From Burkholderiales bacterium (lineage in GTDB: Bacteria > Pseudomonadota > Gammaproteobacteria > Burkholderiales > Burkholderiaceae_F): a stretch of DNA of 38,401 nucleotides. The notes below the pieces were generated by a model. That model was given only the letters and a program-made list of their open reading frames with translations, was not told the DNA's origin and made no database searches. The number at the start of each line of letters is the position of its first letter. The first letter of the stretch is position 1. Location of the stretch: NCBI GenBank assembly GCA_900290295.1, contig OMSW01000275.1:656-39056 (forward strand), given 5' to 3'. Below are positions 7,936 to 16,621 of the stretch, piece after piece. Both the position numbers and the translations under genes were made by a program.

Positions 7936-10601
7936 TCGCCCGCCTCTCCCAGCAGCGCAAGTTTGGTCCTCAGCAGCTCCGGCTCGAGGACGTTGCGCAG
8001 TTCTTGCAGCGCGCTGCGCTGCTGACGCGCTTCCGTCTGGATCTCGTCGCGGATCGCGGCCCACTGTCCGGCTCCGGCGGCGTCCACCTGCGAATAGATC
8101 TGCATGCCCTGCTGCGCATACCGGCTCGCGTCGGCCAGCAAGCGAGCGCGGGTCCGGAACTGATCGGATATCGTGGTCTCGATCCGCTGCGAGGCTTCGA
8201 TCGCGCCGTCGTTCCGGTATTCCTGCCACAGCGCGCGCGCCCGATTCATGGTTTCCTGTGCCCGCGCGATCACCTTGTCCTTTTGCAGATCCAGGTCGGC
8301 CGCGGTGGCGCGCACGTAGTAGACGTCTTCGTCGGGATCGAGCGACCCGCGGAACGCCAGCAGTTGCTCGAAGTAGCCGCTTGCGGGACGCGACTGCTGC
8401 AGTGCTGCGAACCGGGCCGTGACGCCTTGCCGGCGCTCCAGTTCGTGGGTGGCAGCTGCCGCCCAGCGACCCGCCGCCATCTTCTGCAGGACGTCAAGTG
8501 CCTGGCTTGCGTTGCCGTCCTTCCAGGCTTGCGTGGCGGCGTCGTACTGCTGGAGGACGTCCGCGGGAGGGATCTGCCCGCTCGCGGCCAGCGCGCGAAA
8601 ACTCTGCTGGAACGGCGGGGTCATGAAGCGCGCCTTGCGCAGCAGAGCGAACAGCCGTCCGGATTCTCCAGTGCGTGCTTCCCGTCTGATCTCGATGTAG
8701 CGCGCCAGATCCTGGCGCACAATGTCCAGCCTGCCGAGACGGGGATACTTCTCCGCAGACTCCTTCAGCACAGGCTCCAACGCTTCCGGATTGTCCCGGT
8801 TCAGTTCGGTCGCGATGGTCGCCTTCACGCGTTCGATGACCGCCAGGTACACGGTGGCTTCGCTTTGCAACTTACGCAGATGGGTGAGCGCTTCACTATA
8901 CCTATCGCTGAACTGCGGCACGTGCGACGCGATCCGGGCCAAGGCGCGCTGGTGCTCGCTCGTGTTGTCATTCCAGCGCCCGATGAGCGACTCGATGCTG
9001 TCCTCGTCGGCGTAGATCCGGATCGGAGCCTCCGGGCCGCCGCGACCGCCGACCAACCGTTCGAGATTGCCCAGCCAATCCAGCTCGTCGATCAGCGGGC
9101 GCAGATCGGAATTGCGGATGCCGAACTCGGACATGCCGGCGAGAACGCCCTTGGCGCCGTCGAAGTCCCCGGCCTGCAGCTTCGCCAGCCACGCCGGGAC
9201 ATTCGCCTTCAGGGTCGCCTCGGTGGCCTGTGCCTTCAGATCGACATCGTCCGGGTGTTTCTCAAGGAGGCGACTGGCCAGCGCGGCGGCCTGCGCGTAC
9301 TCGCCGCGCGCGACCGCGTCCTTGAGTTCGCGCTCGGAGGCGCCCCACAGATACAGCGTCGCGGCGAGCGCGCCGAGCGCGGCCGCAACCGCTGCAACCT
9401 TCCACCAGCGTCGCTTCGTGCCGTCGGGCTCGCCGCCGGCAAGAACCGAAGTGATTTCCGACAACAGCACCATGACTCGTCCGCGGGGCCGGCGCTTGAC
9501 CGGCACTTCCTTGTCGGCAGTCGCAGGCGCTGTCGAGCAGCTCGCCGCGTCGCCGTCTCGCGGCTCGTCTGCGACGCAGAAGATGTGGAGGAACGACGTC
9601 GGGGCGGCCACGAACTGGGTCTTGTCACTCGGATCCAGTGGCGGCTCGGCGAGCACGCCTTCGGCCATCGGGGCACGTGGGACGCTCGGGGCCGGCTCGG
9701 CGGGCACGCCTTCGGCCATCGGGGCACGTGGGACGCTCGGGGCCGGCTCGGCGGGCACGCCTTCGGCCATCGGGGCGCGTGGGACGCTCGGGGCTGGCTC
9801 GGCGGGCACGCCTTCGGCCATCGGGGCGCCTGGGACGCTCGGGGCTGGCTCGGCGGGCACGCCTTCGGCCATCGGGGCGTGCGGGACGCTCGGGGCCGGT
9901 TCGACACCGGACTCCCGCGTGATGCCCACGCGGTAAACGAAATGATCGCCGCCGAAGGCGACCAGGACACCATCGTGCAGAGGCACCGCGTGCTCCTGCA
10001 GACGCAGGCCGTCGACGTAGGTTCCGTTGCCGCTGGCGAGGTCCTCGATATAGGCCTGGCCGCCCTTCTGATAGATGTACGCGTGGCGCCGTGACAGGTA
10101 GCTCCGCTCCCGGCCATGCTCGTTCTTGTTCTTGTAGCGGGAGAACGTCGCATCACTCTTGCTGACGAGGAACGGGAATCCCGTGACGACGATCACGTCG
10201 AGACCCGAGCCGACCGATTCGGGGGTCAGTGTCAGCGTCAGTCCCCCTTCGGCGCGGGACTTCATCGCGCGCGGCGTGATCTGCGCGCGGTACGAGAGCA
10301 CGCCACCGAAGCAGATCTCGTCGCCATTGCGCAACTGGCACGGCGTCTGCCCGACTGCAACCCGGTTGACCTTCGTCCCGTTCCGACTCTCCAGGTCCGC
10401 CAGGTAGACGACACCACCCTCGCGGAAGATGCGCGCGTGCCGCCGCGACAGCATCGAGAGTATGTCGCTGCCGTAGGACGCAAAGGGCCACTCGGCCCGA
10501 CCAACGGCAAACACGGCGTCGTCGATGCATATCTCGCCGAGCCCTGGCCGGGACAAGGGCTTCAGGACCACGTCGAGCTGCGGATCGGGCTGCGCCTTCA
10601 T
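7932..10601 (-). CDS. Tandem-FHA transmembrane scaffold protein
   Basis: This 889-residue protein has two FHA phosphothreonine-binding domains: residues 20-110 (SRRHARIF, ESRNGTKVN) and 135-228 (LSRRHAYIY, ASGNGTYVDG). A linker of five 17-residue Pro/Ala repeats follows (about 235-318), then a single membrane helix at about 400-420, and a long helical, probably TPR-like, periplasmic part to the C-terminus. The ATG at 10601 has GGAGAGG just upstream. The Ser-Arg and Asn-Gly phosphopeptide-contact motifs are intact in both FHA domains, so it should dock Thr-phosphorylated partners on the cytoplasmic side. Its place inside the exporter operon suggests that it couples the kinase/phosphatase pair to assembly or opening of the exporter. 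No named family for the whole protein is recognised. Confidence 0.88.
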   Translation of the reverse strand: MKAQPDPQLDVVLKPLSRPGLGEICIDDAVFAVGRAEWPFASYGSDILSMLSRRHARIFREGGVVYLADLESRNGTKVNRVAVGQTPCQLRNGDEICFGGVLSYRAQITPRAMKSRAEGGLTLTLTPESVGSGLDVIVVTGFPFLVSKSDATFSRYKNKNEHGRERSYLSRRHAYIYQKGGQAYIEDLASGNGTYVDGLRLQEHAVPLHDGVLVAFGGDHFVYRVGITRESGVEPAPSVPHAPMAEGVPAEPAPSVPGAPMAEGVPAEPAPSVPRAPMAEGVPAEPAPSVPRAPMAEGVPAEPAPSVPRAPMAEGVLAEPPLDPSDKTQFVAAPTSFLHIFCVADEPRDGDAASCSTAPATADKEVPVKRRPRGRVMVLLSEITSVLAGGEPDGTKRRWWKVAAVAAALGALAATLYLWGASERELKDAVARGEYAQAAALASRLLEKHPDDVDLKAQATEATLKANVPAWLAKLQAGDFDGAKGVLAGMSEFGIRNSDLRPLIDELDWLGNLERLVGGRGGPEAPIRIYADEDSIESLIGRWNDNTSEHQRALARIASHVPQFSDRYSEALTHLRKLQSEATVYLAVIERVKATIATELNRDNPEALEPVLKESAEKYPRLGRLDIVRQDLARYIEIRREARTGESGRLFALLRKARFMTPPFQQSFRALAASGQIPPADVLQQYDAATQAWKDGNASQALDVLQKMAAGRWAAAATHELERRQGVTARFAALQQSRPASGYFEQLLAFRGSLDPDEDVYYVRATAADLDLQKDKVIARAQETMNRARALWQEYRNDGAIEASQRIETTISDQFRTRARLLADASRYAQQGMQIYSQVDAAGAGQWAAIRDEIQTEARQQRSALQELRNVLEPELLRTKLALLGEAGE
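9648..9899 (-). repeat. 51-bp tandem repeat, about five copies, in the FHA linker
   Basis: Five near-identical 51-bp units encode the 17-residue unit AEPAPSVPRAPMAEGVP. Copies differ at few bases, chiefly in one codon (His, Gly or Arg) and some silent third positions, so the array is young and its copy number is likely to vary between strains. It separates the FHA pair from the membrane helix and would set linker length. Confidence 0.9.
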
Positions 10602-10650
10602 TGCGCCTCTCCGCTTCGTTTCGTCACTCTGCAGCCCATACGCCAACCCG

Positions 10651-12048
10651 TCAATTGCGTACATTCGCGACCTCCAGAGGGGCCCAACCGCCACCGAGCG
10701 CCTTGTACAGCGTGACCGTGTTGGATAGCACCTGCTGGTGACTAGCCAGCAACTCAAGCTGTGCGGTAAGCAGCGAACGCTCGTTTTCGAACACGTCGAG
10801 CTGCGACACGACGCCGATCGCGAGCTGCGCCTCGGTCTGGTCCGACACTAGCCTCAGCTGATCGACCTGCTTGCGCAACTCCTCCCTCTGCTGCCGGTGA
10901 GCGTCGAGGTTGATGAGCGCGTTCTCGACTTCTTCGTACGCGGCAATCACCGTGCGACGATAGTCTTCTTCGGCGACCTTGATCTGGGCCTCGGTGGTCT
11001 TGACATGCGCCTTGATGCCCGGATTGAGCGCCGGGATATTGATGCTCGGAAGCAGCCCAAAGGTGAACGACCTGAACAAGTCAGTGAGATTGAAGCTGCC
11101 AGTGCCTCCCTGGCCGGTCAAGCTCACCGACGGCAGCTGCGCCAGCCGCGCCTGCCCCATCAGGTCATGGGCCTCCAGCACGCGGAATTCGGCCGCAACG
11201 ACGTCGGGCCGGCGGGCGAGCAGCTCGAGCGGCAGCCCGGCGGGCACTGCCGGGACCTGCACACGGTCCTGCAGCCGCCCGGACGGGACCTTGAACTCCC
11301 CGGCGGGCACGCCGATCAGGGTGGCGAGGGCGTTCTGCGCCACGTCACGGCATCGGCGCAGCTCCAGCAGATCCTTGGTCAGGCCGTTGTTCTCCGCGCG
11401 CTGGCGCAGTACCTGGGTATCGGGGATCAGGCCGTTGCTGCGCATCGACTCGTAGATGCCCAGGATCTGCTCGTTTTTTGCCAGCGCGCGTTGTTGCTGT
11501 TCGATCTGCTCGTCGAACTGCAGGATCTGGAAGTAGGTCGCCGCGACGTCGGAAACGATCTGCAGATATCCGGCGCGCCAGTCAGCCTCCGTCGCACGGA
11601 ACTCGGCAGTCTGTGCCTGGACGCCCTTTTCGACCTTGCCCCAGACATCGATGTCCCAGCTGACCCGGGTGCCCAGATCGAATTGCTTGCTGAACGTTTG
11701 GCCGGCGGTCTTCTGCAGGCTGCTGCCGGCGGCGATATCCACGGTCGGCAACGCGCCCGCGCCCGCTTCGGCAATCTGCGCGCTGGCGACCTCGATCCGC
11801 GCGGCCATGATCTTCAAGTCGAAGTTGCCCGCGATCGCCTTGGTCACCAGCGTATCCAGGTAAGGATCGCGGAACTGCGTCCACCACTGGGGCGAGATGG
11901 CCTCGGCGGCCGAAACGTTGAACACCGCCGGCCGTGACCATGTCGCCTTCGCCGGGGCCTCGGGGCGTTGGTACTCGGGAACGCGGACGTCCGCACAAGC
12001 GCACAGCAGCCCCGCAAAGAGGCCGGCGAGAAGAAAGGTTTGCTTCAT
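10651..12048 (-). CDS. NodT-family outer-membrane efflux/secretion lipoprotein (TolC-like)
   Basis: This 465-residue outer-membrane factor starts at the ATG at 12048 with AGGGGA six bases before it. The N-terminus is a lipoprotein signal with a likely lipidated Cys at residue 18 (LCAC). Two OEP repeats follow, with family signatures such as PQWWTQFRDPYLDTLV near residue 53, WDIDVWGK in the first repeat, and LLARRPDVVAAEFRV in the middle. It would form the outer-membrane duct for the HlyD adaptor and ABC exporter encoded downstream. As first gene of the operon, it is preceded by the presumed promoter region 12049-12364. NodT-type factors usually serve RND pumps, so its use in a peptidase-ABC system is somewhat unusual. 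Confidence 0.93.
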   Translation of the reverse strand: MKQTFLLAGLFAGLLCACADVRVPEYQRPEAPAKATWSRPAVFNVSAAEAISPQWWTQFRDPYLDTLVTKAIAGNFDLKIMAARIEVASAQIAEAGAGALPTVDIAAGSSLQKTAGQTFSKQFDLGTRVSWDIDVWGKVEKGVQAQTAEFRATEADWRAGYLQIVSDVAATYFQILQFDEQIEQQQRALAKNEQILGIYESMRSNGLIPDTQVLRQRAENNGLTKDLLELRRCRDVAQNALATLIGVPAGEFKVPSGRLQDRVQVPAVPAGLPLELLARRPDVVAAEFRVLEAHDLMGQARLAQLPSVSLTGQGGTGSFNLTDLFRSFTFGLLPSINIPALNPGIKAHVKTTEAQIKVAEEDYRRTVIAAYEEVENALINLDAHRQQREELRKQVDQLRLVSDQTEAQLAIGVVSQLDVFENERSLLTAQLELLASHQQVLSNTVTLYKALGGGWAPLEVANVRN

Positions 12049-12364
12049 TGCGTCCCCTGTTCAAGGATCGGAGCCTCCGACCGGAGATTCTGGACCAGGA
12101 TTCCCATCTCGGGAATGGTCCCGACATGGAGCGGTTCGAGTGAGTCAGAAGCGTTGGACGAACTGTAGGCAAGGACTCGGGCCGGCACAAGTGACACAGG
12201 TCATGCGCTTCATCGGATCGCGCACCACGCAAATGCACGTCTCGGCGCTGCGCCGCGAGGGCGACACCGCACGACGGGGCCTGCGTTCGCGGACGTGACT
12301 TCGGTCATAGGTTGACGGGGCGCAGGGGCTGACGTGGCCTTGGGTTGCGCAATATCCTCGTATA
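12049..12364. other. Intergenic region, presumed promoter region of the export operon
   Basis: This 316-bp stretch lies between the divergent starts of the outer-membrane factor gene and the truncated FecR-like gene. No protein-coding sequence is convincing in it. It must contain the promoter of the six-gene export operon, but no clear -10/-35 pair or exact -24/-12 site is visible. The nearest sigma54-like string (TGG...TTGC around 12335-12348, plus strand) has the two elements one base too close. Confidence 0.5.
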
Positions 12365-12650
12365 GTGACGGTGAAGTACCGGCAGACTGTTGCGACGTGG
12401 GATCCAGGGGGGTCCACGCTGAGTTCATCCATCCTCGGGTTGGTTGTCGCGGGGGCGGTGTTTGCGGTGCCGCTGGCCGCCGTTGGATCGGACGGCCCGG
12501 CCGTGGTGATGATCCTCGAGGGCAGCGCGGTCGTCTTTGGAGGTACCTCGAAGCTGGGCGCGTCTGAAGGGGTCCGCATCCAGCCGAACGATCTGGTCGA
12601 GACGGGCAAGGACACCTTCCTTCGTCTCGAGTTCGGGGACGGCACATCTC
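12365..12650 (+). pseudogene. Truncated FecR-like protein gene
   Basis: From GTG 12365 the reading gives a hydrophobic signal-like segment (ILGLVVAGAVFAVPLA) and then VVMILEGSAVVFGG, ASEGVRIQPNDLVETGKD and LRLEFGDGTS. This parallels, position by position, the N-terminus of the intact FecR-like protein at 21088-22023 (AAEGVRLLADDLVHTGND, LRIEYDDGTS). Similarity stops right after DGTS, near 12650. From there the frame is only the antisense of the PP2C gene, whose stop is at 12673. It appears to be the 5' third of a paralogue cut off by a deletion that brought the convergent PP2C gene against it. Confidence 0.75.
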
Positions 12651-12672
12651 GGCGATCGTCGGTGCCATCGCT

Positions 12673-13446
12673 TCATCGGACCGTCCGGTCGGTCCGCTCG
12701 CCGATCCAGCAGCCAATTGCCGAAAAGTTGTCCTGCTTGGGCTCCGCGCGCGATAGCGTTGCGGCGGCCATCGATTCGAGCCAATCCTCGGGCGTCGAGG
12801 CCTGTGCGAGCAAGGCCTCGATCTTCGCCTCTTCGAACCCGCTCCACCAACCGTCGCTGCACAGCAAGAACACGTCGGACTCACGCAGCTCGAGCGGCTC
12901 CGAGACGTGCGGCTCGACGTCCCCTTCCGAACCGAGCGCTGCCAACAGCAAACCGCGGTGCACGACGTCTTGCATCCGTGCGGGATCGACCACGCCCGCG
13001 TCGAGCATCCATTGCAGAACGCTGTCATCGCGGGTCATCGCGACCACGCGCCCGTCACGCCAATGGTAAAGCCTCGAATCCCCGACATGACCCCATAGCG
13101 CGCGGCCCGTCTTGGTGTCGATCATCAGCACCACCACCGTGGCGTGCATTGCCGACGCTGGATCGGTAGCGCCTCGGCTGCGCTGTGCCGCGACGACCGC
13201 ATCGTGCGCGTCCAGCAGCAACTCCGACAGATCACTGGCGTCGACCGGGGGACGGCTCCGAAAACCAGCCAGGACACGGTCCACGACCAGGCGCGAGGCC
13301 AGCGCGCCGTCGCTGTGACCACCGGCACCATCGGACAGAACCAGGCACCAATGCCCTCGAACCTGCTCCACACCCACGCAGTCTTCGTTGCGGGTGCGCG
13401 CACCGATGCACGACCGATGGGAGACCCGCACCGCGAGCGAACTCAC
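12673..13446 (-). CDS. PP2C-family serine/threonine phosphatase (PppA-like, second copy)
   Basis: This 257-residue PP2C phosphatase has all main motifs: RTRNEDCVGV near residue 18, LSDGAGGHSDG, a GHVDSR-type turn (GHVGDSRLYHW), LLCSDGWWSG and a terminal DNFSAIG. Its start overlaps the stop of the upstream TagH-like gene by four bases, so the two are co-translated. In T6SS loci the same pair (PppA with an FHA protein) opposes the kinase PpkA. Here the kinase is 5 kb away (18659-20170) and no T6SS tube or membrane gene is present. It probably reverses Thr phosphorylation read by the FHA proteins. Confidence 0.92.
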   Translation of the reverse strand: MSSLAVRVSHRSCIGARTRNEDCVGVEQVRGHWCLVLSDGAGGHSDGALASRLVVDRVLAGFRSRPPVDASDLSELLLDAHDAVVAAQRSRGATDPASAMHATVVVLMIDTKTGRALWGHVGDSRLYHWRDGRVVAMTRDDSVLQWMLDAGVVDPARMQDVVHRGLLLAALGSEGDVEPHVSEPLELRESDVFLLCSDGWWSGFEEAKIEALLAQASTPEDWLESMAAATLSRAEPKQDNFSAIGCWIGERTDRTVR

Positions 13447-14591
13447 TTGGGTGGCTCCCCGGTAGGTCGCGCCTGGGCCCTGCCCTCCTGCACGGCAGCC
13501 TCCAGACGGCGGATCTGCGCCTCGTACGCGTCGCGAAAGGCCTCGCCGAACAGCCGTTCAAAATCCTCCTGAGCCTCCTCGCGCAGCGAACGATAATGCT
13601 CGAGGTACAGTTCCCAGAGGCGGGCCCTGCGGTGCGCAGGGAGCAGCGAGTCGAGCACCGATTTGGTGCTGAGCTGCTTTTCAAGCTGCATGGGATCGAA
13701 ACGGTCCAGCACGGCAACCAACGCCGCTCCCATTCCGGCCATCACCCCGATCTGGTGCGACTGCAGATCGATCAGCGCGTCGCGCAGGGCCGAAGGCCCG
13801 GCCAGGAACCCGCGTGCCGGCGGCTGCAGCAGCAATTGCAGCGCCACGGTCGCGTCCGGCGAGAACTTCAGCGGATTGTTGCCGCGAACCTGGATCATGG
13901 TCATTTCCGCCTGCATCTTGTTCTTGGCGACCGCGCGCATGGACACCAGGCGATGGATCCCTTCGACGGCGATCTTCATCATCGCGCCTATGGCGCTGAG
14001 CAATTCCGGTGAAGGACCGTTGGGCAACGGCAGCTCGACCCCAGCGCCTTCGACAAAGCCCCGCCACAAGGCCTCGCCGCTGACTGGCGCATCGCCACCG
14101 GAGCCGGATTGCCGCGGCCGCGGCGCATCCTTGCGCAGCGCCGCCGGGGCTAGCTCGGCCTCGGCCGGCGGCGCTGGCGCGGAAGCAGCCACGGGTGGCG
14201 GCGCGCCGGCCGGTGCGCGTCCAACCGGCGGCGACCCGGTGCGTCCGCGCAAGATGGTCGCGCTGGTCTCGTCACTTTCGAAATCGACCACCAGCTTGTA
14301 GCCACCGATCCGGAGCTCGTCGTTTTCATCCAGCGCAACCCGCATTCCGGAACTCAGCGGCCGCCCGTTGTGCAGGATCGGGTTCGCCGCGCTGACGTTT
14401 TCGATCCAGTAGCCGTCGTCCCCGTGGGAAATCTGCGCCTGTACGCGCGAAATCATCCGCTCCGGATCAGGCAGCGTGAACGTGGCGTTGTCCGAACGGC
14501 CAATTTGCCCGCCGCGCTCATCGAAGCGGCCAATGAGCGGCCGGCTCATTGGCTCCTCGTTCAGTGATAGGGCACGAAGAACGAGGCTCAT
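13443..14591 (-). CDS. TagH-like FHA-domain protein (T6SS-associated family)
   Basis: This 382-residue protein has an N-terminal FHA domain (about 18-105: IGRSDNATFTLPD, ISRVQAQI, NPILHNGRPL), a Pro/Ala-rich linker (about 120-175), and a C-terminal helical domain (about 185-370) of the type found in T6SS FHA proteins (MMKIAVEGIHRLVSMRAVAK, FSPDATVALQLLL, LWELYLEHYRSL, FGEAFRDAYEAQI). That family is the phosphothreonine reader of the T6SS threonine phosphorylation pathway. Its presence with PP2C and a kinase, but without a T6SS, suggests reuse of the module for the exporter. The ATG at 14591 fits the FHA fold; the ribosome binding site is weak. TagH assignment is by domain pattern, not by synteny. 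Confidence 0.88.
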   Translation of the reverse strand: MSLVLRALSLNEEPMSRPLIGRFDERGGQIGRSDNATFTLPDPERMISRVQAQISHGDDGYWIENVSAANPILHNGRPLSSGMRVALDENDELRIGGYKLVVDFESDETSATILRGRTGSPPVGRAPAGAPPPVAASAPAPPAEAELAPAALRKDAPRPRQSGSGGDAPVSGEALWRGFVEGAGVELPLPNGPSPELLSAIGAMMKIAVEGIHRLVSMRAVAKNKMQAEMTMIQVRGNNPLKFSPDATVALQLLLQPPARGFLAGPSALRDALIDLQSHQIGVMAGMGAALVAVLDRFDPMQLEKQLSTKSVLDSLLPAHRRARLWELYLEHYRSLREEAQEDFERLFGEAFRDAYEAQIRRLEAAVQEGRAQARPTGEPPK

Positions 14592-14700
14592 GGCTTGGTC
14601 ACCGTTTTGATCGGATTGGTTCTGGGCTGGCAGCTGCGTCGTTGCCCTCGCGTACCAGTAGACCGTGGCTTGGCGCCGCCACGCAAGTCACTAAAGTCAT

Positions 14701-14722
14701 ATTGACCGGATTGACCGGTCAT
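14701..14722. promoter_or_regulatory. Tandem ATTGACCGG repeat with TGACCGGTCA palindrome upstream of the TagH-like/PP2C genes
   Basis: Two adjacent ATTGACCGG copies start at 14701, and the second runs into the perfect 10-bp palindrome TGACCGGTCA at 14712-14721. It lies in the 196-bp gap between the hybrid kinase stop and the start of the TagH-like gene, which is where that pair's promoter should be. It could be an operator, for example for the LuxR-type regulator encoded nearby; that link is a guess. Confidence 0.4.
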
Positions 14723-14787
14723 AGCAAAACGCCTTTGTGGTGCGGCGCAATATCGGCCCGAACAAGCGCAGCCACCGAGCCATGATC

Positions 14788-16551
14788 TCATCGTGCCAGC
14801 CGCTCGACCAGACGCATCAATTCGCGCGGCTGCAGAGGTTTGTGCAGGATCACCAGGCCTCTCTCATGCGCCAGCTTCAGCAGTTCAGGCGAGGTGTCAC
14901 CGGTGATCAGTACGGCCGGAGTCGAGTCACCGCACACCGCCCGTACAGCGCGCACTGCGTCCAGGCCGTTTTCCTGTCCGCGCAAGCGCCAGTCCGACAG
15001 GATCAGGTCGATCTGGGCGCTGGACTGCTTTGCCAGATCAACCGCCTCGGCAATGGTCGCCGCAACGATGACGTCGACCAGCATCGGCCGCAACAGCTCA
15101 CGGGTTGCCTCCCGGATCGCACGCTCGTCGTCGATCAACAGGACGGTGACGCGCGCCACCGTGCGCGGCGGCAAGGTATCGGCCTCAAGCGGCGGAGCCT
15201 CGATTGTTCCAAGGTCACCGGCTGGCACGATGACGCGAAAGACGCTGCCACGCCCCGGCGTCGAACGTACCTGCAACGGATGCTCGAGCAGATTGCACAG
15301 GCGCTGGACGATGGCAAGCCCCATTCCAAGACCGCGGTTGCGGTCCCGCTCCGGGTTGTCGACCTGGTAAAACTCCTGAAAGATCATCTCGATCTTGTCG
15401 CTGCCGATGCCCACGCCGGTGTCCCATACCTCCAGCGCAACGCCGTCCGGGTGACGGCGCGCGGCAACCAACACCCCGCCGCGGCGCGTATAACGCAGCG
15501 CATTCTGGACCAGGTTGGCGAGCACTCGCTCCAGAAGCTGGGGATCGCTCAGAACCTTGCGACGTGCGGCCCGGAACCGTAAGGATAAGTCGCGCGCCTC
15601 CGCGTCGCCACCGAACTGCTGGTAGAGCCGGCGAAACAGATCGCGGATCGGAAACGTCTGGGGCGCCTTCTGTATCACACCGGCATCGAGCCGGGAGATG
15701 TCCAACATCGCGCCGAAGGAGCTTTCGAGCGCCTCGATTGCGTCCATCATGTTGCGAACCAGCGGCTTCTCCGGGATATCTTTCAGGCGCTGGTCCAGCG
15801 CCGCGCAAAACATTCCGAGCGCATGCAAGGGCTGCCTCAGGTCGTGGGCCGCTGACGCCAGGAAGCGCGTCTTTTCCCGGTTCGCGCGAGCCACGACTTC
15901 GACCTGTGCCCGCAGTTGCTCGACCAGATCTTCGTTGTGGAACCGCGCCGCCAGGCCGAGGGCCAGCGAATCGTTCTGATCCAGTGCCAGGCGCATCAGT
16001 ACCAACAGAAAAAAAGCCGCGAGCACCGTCAAAAACAACGAATCGCCCGATCCGTTGAGCGCCAGCGTCGCCAGCAAGGGACCGAGCGCAAGCAATAGCG
16101 ACAAATACACGGCCGGTCGCGACGCAGCCAGTAGCGGTGCCGTCAGGCCGGCGGAAGCGAGCCAGATCCCGGTGAGCAAAGTATCCGCGGCCGGAGTTTG
16201 CGATAGAAACAGCGGCGGCCCCGCCCCCCAGGTGCAAGTCGCCACGGTCAAGAGGGCAAGCCAAGGCCCGCGCAAGGCAAGTGCGTCCTGCGATTGCCGC
16301 GCGCCACTGACCCGCCAAATCAGCAGCAGCCGTAACACCGCGAGCAGAACACAAACGCCGCACCAGAGCCACACCGACTTCGACGCTCCCTGCCGGTCGA
16401 GCGCCGAGGCAACGAACAGGCTGGCCAGCACGGCCGCAATTGCCGCGCGTCGATCGCCGACGTACGCGGTCCGGTATAGCTCTTCCGTGACGCGGCGATC
16501 TTCGACGGCCCCAACCGCAGCAGGCGCGACGTTGGCAAGCTCGGGAGTCAT
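14788..16551 (-). CDS. Hybrid sensor histidine kinase with C-terminal receiver
   Basis: This 587-residue protein has several membrane helices in residues 35-190, a coiled segment, an HisKA domain with H236 in SAAHDLRQPLHAL, an HATPase domain (LVQNALRYT at 347-355, DTGVGIG at 377-383, GLGMGLAI at 407-414), and a receiver domain (467-587) with acidic pair D474/D475, phosphoacceptor D520 in LILSDWRLRG, and K in LHKPLQ. The ATG at 16551 was chosen over an upstream TTG at 16617. It lies just downstream of the LuxR-type regulator gene (70 nt). The HDLRQPL H-box type is common in kinases paired with NarL/FixJ regulators. The signal is unknown; the membrane part resembles no sensor I can name. Confidence 0.92.
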   Translation of the reverse strand: MTPELANVAPAAVGAVEDRRVTEELYRTAYVGDRRAAIAAVLASLFVASALDRQGASKSVWLWCGVCVLLAVLRLLLIWRVSGARQSQDALALRGPWLALLTVATCTWGAGPPLFLSQTPAADTLLTGIWLASAGLTAPLLAASRPAVYLSLLLALGPLLATLALNGSGDSLFLTVLAAFFLLVLMRLALDQNDSLALGLAARFHNEDLVEQLRAQVEVVARANREKTRFLASAAHDLRQPLHALGMFCAALDQRLKDIPEKPLVRNMMDAIEALESSFGAMLDISRLDAGVIQKAPQTFPIRDLFRRLYQQFGGDAEARDLSLRFRAARRKVLSDPQLLERVLANLVQNALRYTRRGGVLVAARRHPDGVALEVWDTGVGIGSDKIEMIFQEFYQVDNPERDRNRGLGMGLAIVQRLCNLLEHPLQVRSTPGRGSVFRVIVPAGDLGTIEAPPLEADTLPPRTVARVTVLLIDDERAIREATRELLRPMLVDVIVAATIAEAVDLAKQSSAQIDLILSDWRLRGQENGLDAVRAVRAVCGDSTPAVLITGDTSPELLKLAHERGLVILHKPLQPRELMRLVERLAR

Positions 16552-16621
16552 TGCGCGAGTCCCGTCATCTCGAATGATCGGGCAGGGCGTTTCACGCGCG
16601 CCGCAGACGCAACCCAATCGA

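Noticed and set aside
7794-10094. Plus-strand frame of 766 codons
   Set aside because: It is antisense to the HlyD and FHA genes, has no protein-family character, and its repeats simply mirror the 51-bp array.
12335-12348. Sigma54-like -24/-12 promoter
   Set aside because: The GG and GC elements are 9 rather than 10 bases apart, and the orientation would read into the FecR remnant rather than the export operon.
12673-14591. Part of a type VI secretion cluster
   Set aside because: The TagH-like and PP2C genes fit, but no tube, sheath, baseplate, ClpV or membrane-complex gene is in the window.
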